From contig CALGGH010000279.1 in NCBI GenBank assembly GCA_937916415.1, positions 1 through 13,590 on the forward strand: a stretch of DNA of 13,590 bases, written 5' to 3'. Positions 7,028 to 13,590 of the stretch are shown piece by piece. The translations under genes were made by a program, and so were the position numbers. This DNA comes from an uncultured Lachnospiraceae bacterium. Lineage in GTDB: Bacteria; Bacillota; Clostridia; Lachnospirales; Lachnospiraceae. Every line of letters begins with the position of its first letter. Position 1 is the first letter of the stretch. Below the pieces are notes generated by a model. It had not been told where the DNA came from. It was given only the letters and a program-made list of their open reading frames with translations, and ran no database searches.

Positions 7028-7210
7028 TCAACTCCTCGCAGCCGCGTCTCCCGAATCACCTGCGGCTGCCTGAATGCTTGCTTCCCTGGCATCCTTATTC
7101 TTGCGAAGCCTGATCCCGAGCAGCACCGCTATGATGATGACAGCTACGCATATGACAAAAAGCAGCAGATAGGACAAAAAAGAGTTCAAAAACAAAACAA
7201 AATTATTCAC
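7028..7210 (-). CDS. Small single-pass membrane protein, unknown function
   Basis: A 60-residue protein with one strongly hydrophobic segment (about residues 9-33, SFLSYLLLFVICVAVIIIAV and following), then a basic RLRKNKD and an Ala/Gly/Ser-rich polar tail. By the positive-inside rule the N-terminus would face outward and the tail the cytoplasm. The GTG start at 7210 is chosen because GGAG (7219-7222) lies 8 nt upstream; in-frame ATGs at 7264, 7243 and 7228 have no such site and would add up to 18 residues of little hydrophobicity. It lies between rnhA and nrdD, 65 nt before nrdD, downstream of a good promoter at 7291-7320. I do not recognise a functional family. Being real is supported by the membrane-protein design and the ribosome binding site. 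Confidence 0.7.
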   Translation of the reverse strand: MNNFVLFLNSFLSYLLLFVICVAVIIIAVLLGIRLRKNKDAREASIQAAAGDSGDAAARS

Positions 7211-7290
7211 GTTTCCATCTCCATGCATGCCGTCCACAGCCATGACGCTAAAGTCGCAAGGCATGCGGACTAAAGTTTTTTACTCCTACT

Positions 7291-7320
7291 ATCATACCCC
7301 ACCTACGGGAACGTCGTCAA
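7291..7320 (-). promoter_or_regulatory. Sigma70-type promoter candidate before the small protein/nrdD unit
   Basis: On the minus strand TTGACG (7320-7315) and TATGAT (7296-7291) are separated by 18 bp; each hexamer matches the consensus at five of six positions. Transcription would start near 7284, just after the rnhA stop codon, and read into the small membrane protein gene and nrdD. Both boxes lie within the last codons of rnhA, so chance similarity is possible. Confidence 0.5.
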
Positions 7321-7777
7321 GCAGGTCAGCCCCTTCCGCGGCGTTCGTGGCCAGCTTGTCGCACCGTTCGTTCAGCTCATGTCCGGCATGTCCCTTTATC
7401 CAGTTATAATGCACGTTGTGAGGTTCCATTGCCTTTAGGAGTCTTTTCCAGAGATCCGGATTCTTGACCGGTTTCTTCTGGGAATTGATCCAGTTCTTAC
7501 GCAGCCAGGATTCGACCCAATGCTGGTTGAAGGCATCGGATACGTATTTAGAATCGGTAAAAACCTCCACGTGGCATGGACGGGTGAGCGCTTCAAGTCC
7601 GGTTATCACCCCGAGCAGCTCCATGCGGTTGTTGGTGGTCTTTTTATATCCCTGGGAATATTCCCTCTCATGCAAAACGCCCGAAGCGTCAGTAAACTGC
7701 AATATCGTGCCGTACCCTCCGGGTCCGTCGGGATTGCCTTTGGCGGCACCATCAGAAAAAAGTTTTACGTCTGTCAT
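7292..7777 (-). CDS. rnhA: Ribonuclease HI
   Basis: Cleaves the RNA strand of RNA-DNA hybrids in the cytoplasm, acting on R-loops, primers and misincorporated ribonucleotides. The 161-residue length fits the family (E. coli 155). The four catalytic acidic residues are visible: D9 in FSDGA, E53 in NRMELLG, D75 in FTDSKYV and D140 in NERCDKLA, plus the catalytic-loop histidine H130 in KGHAGH. The basic handle region WLRKNWINSQKKPVKN (91-106) is also present. AAAGGA lies 5 nt before the ATG at 7777. It follows the MutS-like gene after 46 nt, and its 3' end may contain the promoter of the next unit. Confidence 0.97.
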   Translation of the reverse strand: MTDVKLFSDGAAKGNPDGPGGYGTILQFTDASGVLHEREYSQGYKKTTNNRMELLGVITGLEALTRPCHVEVFTDSKYVSDAFNQHWVESWLRKNWINSQKKPVKNPDLWKRLLKAMEPHNVHYNWIKGHAGHELNERCDKLATNAAEGADLLDDVPVGGV

Positions 7778-7823
7778 ATGAGTCCTTTCCTACCTATGAC
7801 CGGTCCGGGCATCAGGGCCGGGC

Positions 7824-9533
7824 TCATGATGCTGACCAAACGCCATCCCGTTTGTGCCTGCGGATCATCTCAAAAGCCCTGTCGGTGATTCCATCGTCGA
7901 AGCCCAGTTCGATAAGCAGCCTGATTGCGTTGCTCGACTGTGACGGGCCGGCCTTAAGTAAATATGAAAACCTAACGTCACCTTCTGACAGATCTTCTTC
8001 AAAATGGTAATTAACGTACGCATCGCTCAAAAGCCCGGTAAGCTCCATGTCATGAGTGGCCGCAAATACCCTCATGCCGTCTTTTGCCATGGCTTCGAGT
8101 ATCTGCGTGCATGCCGCTATCCTCTCCTCCGTGTTGGTTCCGTTCAGCAGCTCGTCTATGAAGCAGGCGCAGAGCATGTCGTTTCCATTGTTGCGGTCCC
8201 TGTCACGTACGTTCATCATGCGCCTCACCGCTTTGATCTCGGCCATGTAATAGCTGTCACCGCCGCTTACGTCATCACTGATGGACATGGCGCTTATGAT
8301 CCTGATCAACGGCATGGAACATTCTGCCGCGCAGGCATATCCAAACGTCTCGGCAAACAGTCCCGCGAGAGCGACGCTGCGCAAAAAAGTGGACTTGCCG
8401 GAGGCGTTGGCTCCGGTAAGCAATATGCTGCCGCCGGCATCCAGGTCATTTGCCACGGGGTTCTCAATGAGCGGGTGGTACACTCCCTTTAAGCGGATCT
8501 CTCCCGCCGGATTGTCATCAAACTTCGGGATGCAGAGGGCGTCGCCAAACGACTCCACGTATCCCGCTGCTGATATGAGTGCGTCAACCGAACCCGTGAG
8601 CGAAATGAGCCTGTCCACGTCCGATTCACGTGACATCAGCTTGTCCCTGAGCTTCCAGAACCTGAACTGGTCGGCAAAAACAAATATCCCCAGCACGTTC
8701 ATTACGGCCCGGAAGGGATTGGTGTTCCTCTCCGAGCCTATGGCAGCCAGGCTTCCTCGCCTGACGTCATGCAGGTCATCCAAAAGTGCCTTCATCCGGT
8801 CTGCCAGCTGCTTCAGCGAAGCATTGTCGGCAGACGATATCAGGCGTGACACGTCATCCGCAGACTGCATCAGGCTGCATATGTATGCAAAAAGCCTCAA
8901 ATGCGGAAGTATGCGCGTACGGTCACGGTAATATGCATATACGTTGGATAACAGGACCGCCACAAAAAATACCGTCCCCAGTCCGGTGGAAACGAACATT
9001 GACGCGACGGAAACGGCCAGAAGCGCGATCCTCACGTAATACTCGGTAAACGACTTGGGTTCTATCTCCCTGCAACTTTTCAGCAGGTCATAAACGGAAC
9101 CCCTGGGCAGCCGTCCCGCGTGATGCAGGTAGATCAGCACGTCATTCCTGATCTTTGATTCGCGTCTCCAAAAGTTGATGAGTTCCCTTCTATTGGATAT
9201 TTCATCAGGGTCGCTCAGCGGATTGCGCAGCATGTAATACAGCATCTGACATCCGGCATCCGACTCCGTCCTGTCCGCATCGGCAAATATCTCATCCAGG
9301 GAAAGGTCCGACCAGGTGACGTCATCCAATGAATCGTCAGCCTGATGACGGTCATGATAATCACGGGCACCGCGAAGGCGGTTCCCATCATACGAAGATC
9401 TGTCTCTTAAACCAAAATTATTGTTTAGCAACTGAAGATACAGTCCGTCAGCCCTTTTGGCATTGACGTACTGCAAGAACATGATCAGCACCAGGACTCC
9501 CAGGAGCACCAGCGCAAATATCAGCATTTCCAT
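7824..9533 (-). CDS. Membrane-anchored MutS-family ATPase
   Basis: A 569-residue protein with a MutS-type ABC ATPase at the C-terminus: Walker A GANASGKST (374-382), the signature SDDVSGGDSYYMAEI (419-433), Walker B CACFIDE (455-461) followed by GTNTEER, and the THD switch (493-495). The N-terminal half lacks the mismatch-recognition domain and its Phe-x-Glu motif. Instead it has one hydrophobic helix at 4-22 and a hydrophobic pair at about 167-203, so the ATPase is probably tethered to the cytoplasmic membrane. Such proteins are often annotated simply as DNA mismatch repair protein MutS, which is misleading here. AAGGGG lies 6 nt before the ATG. The amidohydrolase gene ends 11 nt upstream, implying co-transcription. 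Substrate and role are unknown. Confidence 0.88.
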   Translation of the reverse strand: MEMLIFALVLLGVLVLIMFLQYVNAKRADGLYLQLLNNNFGLRDRSSYDGNRLRGARDYHDRHQADDSLDDVTWSDLSLDEIFADADRTESDAGCQMLYYMLRNPLSDPDEISNRRELINFWRRESKIRNDVLIYLHHAGRLPRGSVYDLLKSCREIEPKSFTEYYVRIALLAVSVASMFVSTGLGTVFFVAVLLSNVYAYYRDRTRILPHLRLFAYICSLMQSADDVSRLISSADNASLKQLADRMKALLDDLHDVRRGSLAAIGSERNTNPFRAVMNVLGIFVFADQFRFWKLRDKLMSRESDVDRLISLTGSVDALISAAGYVESFGDALCIPKFDDNPAGEIRLKGVYHPLIENPVANDLDAGGSILLTGANASGKSTFLRSVALAGLFAETFGYACAAECSMPLIRIISAMSISDDVSGGDSYYMAEIKAVRRMMNVRDRDRNNGNDMLCACFIDELLNGTNTEERIAACTQILEAMAKDGMRVFAATHDMELTGLLSDAYVNYHFEEDLSEGDVRFSYLLKAGPSQSSNAIRLLIELGFDDGITDRAFEMIRRHKRDGVWSAS

Positions 9534-9544
9534 ACTAAACCCCT

Positions 9545-10837
9545 TCAGCGTATGACGTCAATAACGTTTTGGGCATTTGCGTAGATGCGCTCAACGTCGT
9601 ATCTGTCGGAAAACCTGCCGTTCTGGTACAGAATCTCTCCGGATATCATGGTCATCTTCACGTTGGATTTGGAGCCGCTGTACACGATGTTCTTGGGAAT
9701 GTTGTTAAACGGCCTCATGTTGGGCTGATCCAGGTCTATCATCACAATGTCAGCCAGCTTGCCGTCTGCCAGCACGTCCGCGTCAAAAAGCCTCATGGCC
9801 AGGGCTGATCCGACGGTTGCCATATGCAGCACGTCGAGGGCGTCAACCACCGCCGCATCTTCCTCCCTGAGCTTGGCCAGGCCGGTGGTCAAAAACATTT
9901 CCCTGAACATGTCAAGACAGTTATTGGATGCGGGGCCGTCCGTGCCTATCGCTACGTTAATGCCCCTGTCAACGTAAGTCTTGATGGGCGCAATCCCGCT
10001 GGCAAGCTTGACGTTGGAGCCGGGATTCGTGATGACGTGCAGGTTTTTATCCGCAAATACGTCCACGTCTTCTTCTGACATGTGAACGCAGTGATATCCG
10101 CCTCCGCCATAGTCAAACATTCCGATGGAATCCAGGTAAACGGCAGGCGTCTTGCCGTGCCGCTCCACGCAGCCGGCCACTTCCGAGGCCGTTTCAGCCA
10201 GATGCACGTATACCGGAGCCTTTTTTTCATGCGCAAGATCAGCAAGCGAACGCATGAGTTCATCCGAGCAGGTATATTCCGCATGGAATCCCATCTCATA
10301 GCTGACCAGGGGATCATAGTCATTCAGCTTGTCATACATCTCGCCTATCGTCTCAACGGATGACGAGAAATCATTGACGTTGCCGCAGAGCACTCCCCTG
10401 AATCCCATGTCCCTGTAAGCACGGGCGATCGATTCGGGCGTCAGGTACATGTCAAAGCACGCCGTGATGCCGCTGGTAAGGTACTCAAGCACCGAAAGCT
10501 GCGTCGCGTCGTATATCATGTCAGCATTAAGCCGTGCCTCCCTCGGGAATATCTGCTTGTTAAACCAGTCTGACAGCGGCATGTCGTCAGCCTGGCTGCG
10601 CAGGACGCTCATTCCCGAATGCGCATGGGCGTTTTTGAATCCGGGCATCAGCAGGTTGCCTCCGCAGTCCACCGTCCGGTCCGGCTTGTAGCCCGCAGGC
10701 AGCTTTTCCCTGACGGCGACCGGATCGTCCGTACCTACGTAAGCGATGCGGTCATTGTCCACGTAAAGGCATCCCTCATAGACGTCCTCTCCGGGGTTCA
10801 TCGTTAGTATCCTGGCGTTTTTAAATAATACGTTCAT
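9545..10837 (-). CDS. Amidohydrolase, SAH/MTA or related nucleoside deaminase (MtaD-like)
   Basis: Metal-dependent hydrolase of the amidohydrolase superfamily, close to the chlorohydrolase / S-adenosylhomocysteine deaminase branch. Over 430 residues the metal and catalytic residues are in order: HxH in NAHAHSG (H71, H73), H212 and E215 in VHLAETASE, H249/H252 in HCVHMSEED, and D300 in IGTDGPASNN. The small beta-sandwich domain is made by both ends. The likely reaction is deamination of an adenosine derivative such as SAH or 5'-methylthioadenosine to the inosine form, but guanine or other ring deamination cannot be excluded. AGGGG lies 6 nt before the ATG. It is 18 nt after cdd, and with cdd and punA it forms a nucleoside salvage block: the deaminated product resembles an inosine-type nucleoside a phosphorylase could split. 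Confidence 0.88.
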   Translation of the reverse strand: MNVLFKNARILTMNPGEDVYEGCLYVDNDRIAYVGTDDPVAVREKLPAGYKPDRTVDCGGNLLMPGFKNAHAHSGMSVLRSQADDMPLSDWFNKQIFPREARLNADMIYDATQLSVLEYLTSGITACFDMYLTPESIARAYRDMGFRGVLCGNVNDFSSSVETIGEMYDKLNDYDPLVSYEMGFHAEYTCSDELMRSLADLAHEKKAPVYVHLAETASEVAGCVERHGKTPAVYLDSIGMFDYGGGGYHCVHMSEEDVDVFADKNLHVITNPGSNVKLASGIAPIKTYVDRGINVAIGTDGPASNNCLDMFREMFLTTGLAKLREEDAAVVDALDVLHMATVGSALAMRLFDADVLADGKLADIVMIDLDQPNMRPFNNIPKNIVYSGSKSNVKMTMISGEILYQNGRFSDRYDVERIYANAQNVIDVIR

Positions 10838-10855
10838 GTTTTTCCCCTAATCCAG

Positions 10856-11281
10856 TTATTTCAGATTATCCGGCCCGAAGCTGTTGGGCAGAAGTTCATC
10901 AAACGAATGCTCCATGCTCTCTCCATCTGATCCGACCACTATCACGTCACAGGTTTCGGGATCCGCAAACTCGCGTATCACCTGCCTGCATACCCCACAC
11001 GGATAAGCGTGCTGAGAGATGCTCTCTCCTGCCGGACTGCCCGCTATGGCTATGGCCCTTATCCTCAGATGTCCTTCACTGACTCCCTTGTATATCGCAT
11101 TGCGTTCCGCGCATATTCCGGGAGAATAAGCGGCATTCTCGGCATTGCAGCCCCCGACCACGCTACCGTCGTCAAACAGTACCGCCGCTCCGACGGCATA
11201 GCCCGAATAGGGCGAATATGACCTGGTCCTGTATTCCTTGGCTACCCTTATGAGTTCTTCCTTAACCTTACCGTCCGTCAT
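10856..11281 (-). CDS. cdd: Cytidine deaminase
   Basis: Converts cytidine and deoxycytidine to uridine and deoxyuridine in pyrimidine salvage. The 141-residue length is typical of the small tetrameric form. Zinc is bound by C57 in CAE and by C95 and C98 in PCGVC, and E59 is the proton shuttle. NAEN (46-49) contacts the ribose in family members. The ATG overlaps the stop of punA by 4 nt (ATGA), a strong sign of translational coupling, and the amidohydrolase gene starts 18 nt downstream. Confidence 0.96.
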   Translation of the reverse strand: MTDGKVKEELIRVAKEYRTRSYSPYSGYAVGAAVLFDDGSVVGGCNAENAAYSPGICAERNAIYKGVSEGHLRIRAIAIAGSPAGESISQHAYPCGVCRQVIREFADPETCDVIVVGSDGESMEHSFDELLPNSFGPDNLK

Positions 11282-12111
11282 GCCCTGCCCATCCTCTTGA
11301 TGGCTTCCCTGATCAGCACGGTAAACCTGGGAGCTGCCTCGTTAGCGGCCTGCTGAACTTCCTCGTGCGTCAGCTTGTTGGGACTTAAGCCCGCGGCCAG
11401 ATTGGCCACGCAGCTTATGCCGCATACGCGCATGCCTGCATGATTGGCGGCTATCGCCTCGACCACGGTGCTCATTCCGACCGCGTCAACGCCGAGCTTG
11501 CCCAGCATCCTGATCTCGGCGGGCGACTCAAATGAAGGACCCGTAAGCTGTGCATACGTTCCTTCATGCAGTTCTATGTCATTCTCCCTCGCAACAGTCC
11601 TGATCACGTCGCAGAGTTCACGATCATACACCTCGCTCATGTCAGGGAACCTGGTGCCCAGTTCCTCGACGTTGGGACCTATGAGCGGGTTCGGCGCAAA
11701 GCTTGACACGTGATCCGTGATCATCATGAAGGAACCCGCATGCAGATCCATGTTGATGCCGCCGGACGCATTGGTCAAAAACAGTATCTTCGCTCCCATC
11801 AGGTGCATGAGCCTCGCCGGAAGCACCACGTCGGAAATGTCATATCCTTCGTAATAATGCACCCTGCCCTTCATGCAGACGACCCTGACTCCGCCGAGCT
11901 CTCCGAAGATGAACTGTCCGGCATGGCCGGGAACGGTGGATACCGGAAAGCCTTCGATGTCCGAATAAGGCACTGCCTGCTTCACGTCTATGTTGTCAGC
12001 GAAATTGCCCAGGCCCGAACCCAGCACCAGGGCGACCTCGGGCTCGAAGTCAGTTATCTTTCTGATGCACTCGTAACATTTTAACAGTTTCTCATATCTG
12101 GGATCTCCCAT
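11278..12111 (-). CDS. punA: Purine nucleoside phosphorylase, trimeric PNP-I type
   Basis: Splits inosine, guanosine and their deoxy forms with phosphate into base and ribose-1-phosphate. Numbered from the ATG at 12111 (277 residues), the phosphate-site residues are S32 in LGSGLG, H63 in VPGHAG and H85 in GRVHYYEG; NASGG is at 114-118; the purine site has E195 in GPSFESPAE, M213 in GMST and N237 in CVANLAAG. Glu and Asn together indicate preference for 6-oxopurines over adenosine, as known for trimeric PNPs. An ATG at 12117 gives two extra residues but sits only 1 nt from AAGGAGG, so 12111, with a 7-nt spacer, is the better start. It overlaps cdd by 4 nt and follows the lactonase-like gene by 25 nt. 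Confidence 0.95.
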   Translation of the reverse strand: MGDPRYEKLLKCYECIRKITDFEPEVALVLGSGLGNFADNIDVKQAVPYSDIEGFPVSTVPGHAGQFIFGELGGVRVVCMKGRVHYYEGYDISDVVLPARLMHLMGAKILFLTNASGGINMDLHAGSFMMITDHVSSFAPNPLIGPNVEELGTRFPDMSEVYDRELCDVIRTVARENDIELHEGTYAQLTGPSFESPAEIRMLGKLGVDAVGMSTVVEAIAANHAGMRVCGISCVANLAAGLSPNKLTHEEVQQAANEAAPRFTVLIREAIKRMGRA

Positions 12112-12118
12112 GCCCATT

Positions 12119-12125
12119 CCTCCTT
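12119..12125 (-). promoter_or_regulatory. Ribosome binding site deciding the punA start
   Basis: AAGGAGG on the minus strand is 7 nt before the ATG at 12111 and only 1 nt before the ATG at 12117, which favours the shorter protein. Confidence 0.8.
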
Positions 12126-12136
12126 ATTGGTTGCGT

Positions 12137-13195
12137 TCATTCCCGTATTTCGTAGAAGATTATGCAGTTTGGCTGATCTACCTTGATCTCCTTGTTGTTC
12201 ATGACGATGAGTCCCTTTTTGGCGTCCACGCTGAAAAAAGTCATCGTGTTGGACTCATGATTGAGACTGACCATGTGCCTGTTGTCGGGGAAAAGCGCCA
12301 CGTCCTTGGGATAATCCCCGCTGACCGGCAGGCAGAAAAGCTTGGTGAGCATGCCCGTCTTCTGATCGATCGAATACATGCATGCGGAATTGTCGCCGGC
12401 GTTGGATGACACCAGGTACTTGAAGTCATCGCTCAGGTTCAGCGCGGAGGCGCCTGATCCGCTGGCATGATAATCATTCAGCGTCGAAATGGACTGTATC
12501 TTTTCGAAGTCCGGAACCTCCGCGTCCTGATTCTGGTATTCATACACGTCTATGTACGTGCCCCTCGCATGCACGATGTAGACGTATTTGCCATCCTTGG
12601 AGGTCTTGACGTGCCTGGGGCCGGACTTCTGGTCCGAATGGATGATGTCCACCTGAGCGAGCTTGCCGGTCTCGTGATTAAGCCTGTACACGAACGTATT
12701 GTCAGTTCCCAGGTCAGCCGCAAGCAGATACTTGTTGTCCCTGGTCATCTTGACGCAGCTGACGTGCGGTCTGGAGTCAAGGTCCGCCATGGTTCCGAGT
12801 CCCTTGTGGAATATCTCGTCCGTGATCTCGCCTATGCTGCCGTCATCGCCGAGCCTGAGCACGGTAATCTTGCCGTCATGATATCCTCCGGTGAACAGAT
12901 ACCTGTTTTCATAGTCCGTGGACAGATATGACGCGCGCATGCCATTGATCGTGCCCGTGTTTATCTGCTCAAGGTCTCCTCCCGGCAGTATCCTGTATGC
13001 CTCAACGCCGAAATCCGTGATCGAATACAGGTATTTGCGGTCATGGGAAATGGACACGTAAGAAGAATTGGTGATCGTGATCTGATTCTTCTCCTTCATG
13101 TATCCGTTCTTCAGGTCCACGTCATATACCCTGATGCCATAGTTTTCCTTGGCGGCAGACGTATAGGACGATACGTAAGCTACGTATTTTGACAT
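12137..13195 (-). CDS. Lactonase-family beta-propeller protein (6-phosphogluconolactonase-like)
   Basis: A 352-residue seven-bladed propeller of the lactonase family, which includes 6-phosphogluconolactonases of the YbhE/Pgl type acting in the pentose phosphate pathway. Family signatures are RPHVSCVKMTRDNKYLLAAD (142-161), SGPRHV (191-196) with the following SKDGKYVYIVH, and GDYPKDVALFPDNRHMVSLN (293-312); regular DxKYLY-type blade repeats occur throughout. Two positions depart from what I remember as family consensus: Ser146 where PHxH would have a second His, and His-Ala at 209-210 where many members have a Glu. The lactonase activity is therefore uncertain and another sugar lactone or a non-enzymatic role is possible. 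No signal peptide is visible. AAGGAG lies 6 nt before the ATG. The patatin-like gene ends 16 nt upstream. Confidence 0.85.
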   Translation of the reverse strand: MSKYVAYVSSYTSAAKENYGIRVYDVDLKNGYMKEKNQITITNSSYVSISHDRKYLYSITDFGVEAYRILPGGDLEQINTGTINGMRASYLSTDYENRYLFTGGYHDGKITVLRLGDDGSIGEITDEIFHKGLGTMADLDSRPHVSCVKMTRDNKYLLAADLGTDNTFVYRLNHETGKLAQVDIIHSDQKSGPRHVKTSKDGKYVYIVHARGTYIDVYEYQNQDAEVPDFEKIQSISTLNDYHASGSGASALNLSDDFKYLVSSNAGDNSACMYSIDQKTGMLTKLFCLPVSGDYPKDVALFPDNRHMVSLNHESNTMTFFSVDAKKGLIVMNNKEIKVDQPNCIIFYEIRE

Positions 13196-13211
13196 GGGTC
13201 ACTCCTTTTTG

Positions 13212-13590
13212 TCATTTTGCCAGGTATTCCCCGACAAGGTTCCTCGCCTTGGAGTATCCTTCACGATACATCCTGTTCATTACCATTCTGTCCCTGGTCA
13301 GAGTCTTCATGTGACTGATGTCCCCGGGAGCCAGTATCAGCAGCCTTCCTTCCTTTTCGGCTTCCAGTGCGGAGCGCAGCTGATTGTTATAGGTGTCCGC
13401 CCTGTTTTTCAATGCTTCGGCGGCCAGGGGATACTGCGTCGTCAGATACTTGGAAACCTTGGAATCCACGCTCTTTCTCCTAAAAGCGTCCTTAGGCCTG
13501 GTCAGTATCACGACCACCTTGTCACATCCGGCTTCAAAGGCTTTTTCATAAGGGATCGGATCGCTGAGACCGCCGTCAAAATATGGCTTT
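13212..13590 (-). CDS. Patatin-like phospholipase, C-terminal part (cut by window end)
   Basis: The last 125 codons of a patatin-family serine lipase. The fragment opens KPYFDGGLSDPIPYEKAFEA, whose DGG holds the aspartate of the patatin Ser-Asp dyad, followed by CDKVVVILTRP, the usual strand after it, and a helical C-terminal extension as in the bacterial YjjU-like group. The Gly-x-Ser-x-Gly nucleophile lies outside the window. A GTG at 13515-13517 is an internal valine codon, not a start, since the frame stays open to the window edge. Substrate is unknown; family members hydrolyse phospholipid or acyl esters. Confidence 0.85.
   Translation of the reverse strand, partial: KPYFDGGLSDPIPYEKAFEAGCDKVVVILTRPKDAFRRKSVDSKVSKYLTTQYPLAAEALKNRADTYNNQLRSALEAEKEGRLLILAPGDISHMKTLTRDRMVMNRMYREGYSKARNLVGEYLAK

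Noticed and set aside
6963..7030. NrdR box in the nrdD leader
   Set aside because: No paired ACACTATATATTGTGT-like sequence was found; the palindrome there is GC-mixed and is better read as an RNA hairpin.
13515..13517. GTG as start of a 101-residue protein at the right end
   Set aside because: The frame continues upstream to the window edge and encodes the conserved patatin DGG motif, so this is an internal valine.

Overview
The window looks like one end of a short-read contig from a strictly anaerobic Gram-positive bacterium of the Bacillota, most likely a Clostridia / Lachnospiraceae-type organism with roughly even GC content. The lineage is inferred from gene content: a class III (oxygen-sensitive) ribonucleotide reductase pair, an [FeFe] hydrogenase resembling group B enzymes, a membrane-anchored MutS-like ATPase, and purine-rich Shine-Dalgarno sequences. 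The first 54 bases are not genomic: they are the Illumina P5/TruSeq adapter with one substitution, so the true contig end is base 55.

Every supported gene is on the minus strand, so transcription runs from the right end to the left. In that order: the C-terminal part of a patatin-like phospholipase (cut by the right end); a beta-propeller lactonase-like protein; a nucleoside salvage block of purine nucleoside phosphorylase, cytidine deaminase (4-nt overlap) and a MtaD/SAH-deaminase-type amidohydrolase; a membrane MutS-like ATPase; RNase HI; a 60-residue single-span membrane protein; anaerobic ribonucleotide reductase NrdD; a 154-bp near-perfect inverted repeat; the NrdD activase NrdG; dUTPase; a monomeric [FeFe] hydrogenase; glutamyl-tRNA synthetase (4-nt overlap with the hydrogenase); and the N-terminal part of a UvrD/PcrA-type helicase (cut by the contig end). 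No gap exceeds about 190 bp. No tRNA, rRNA, CRISPR array or complete transposon was seen.

The theme is nucleotide metabolism. punA, cdd and the amidohydrolase handle salvage and modified nucleosides; nrdD/nrdG make deoxynucleotides without oxygen; dut removes dUTP; rnhA and the helicase act on nucleic acids. The hydrogenase fits the same anaerobic physiology. Short gaps and overlaps suggest several co-transcribed blocks. A good sigma70-like promoter lies at the 3' end of rnhA and could start a small-membrane-protein/nrdD/nrdG unit.

The most unusual structure is the palindromic element between nrdD and nrdG. It has four copies of a 20-bp core (two in each orientation), 54 of 57 arm positions matching, and eleven GATC sites spaced 21/10/21/10 bp within each arm. 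It resembles REP/MITE-type elements and could fold into a long hairpin in the nrdD-nrdG transcript. A second hairpin, just upstream of nrdD, presents an ideal Shine-Dalgarno and a three-codon ORF. I did not find a convincing new multi-gene system; most of the window is core metabolism.
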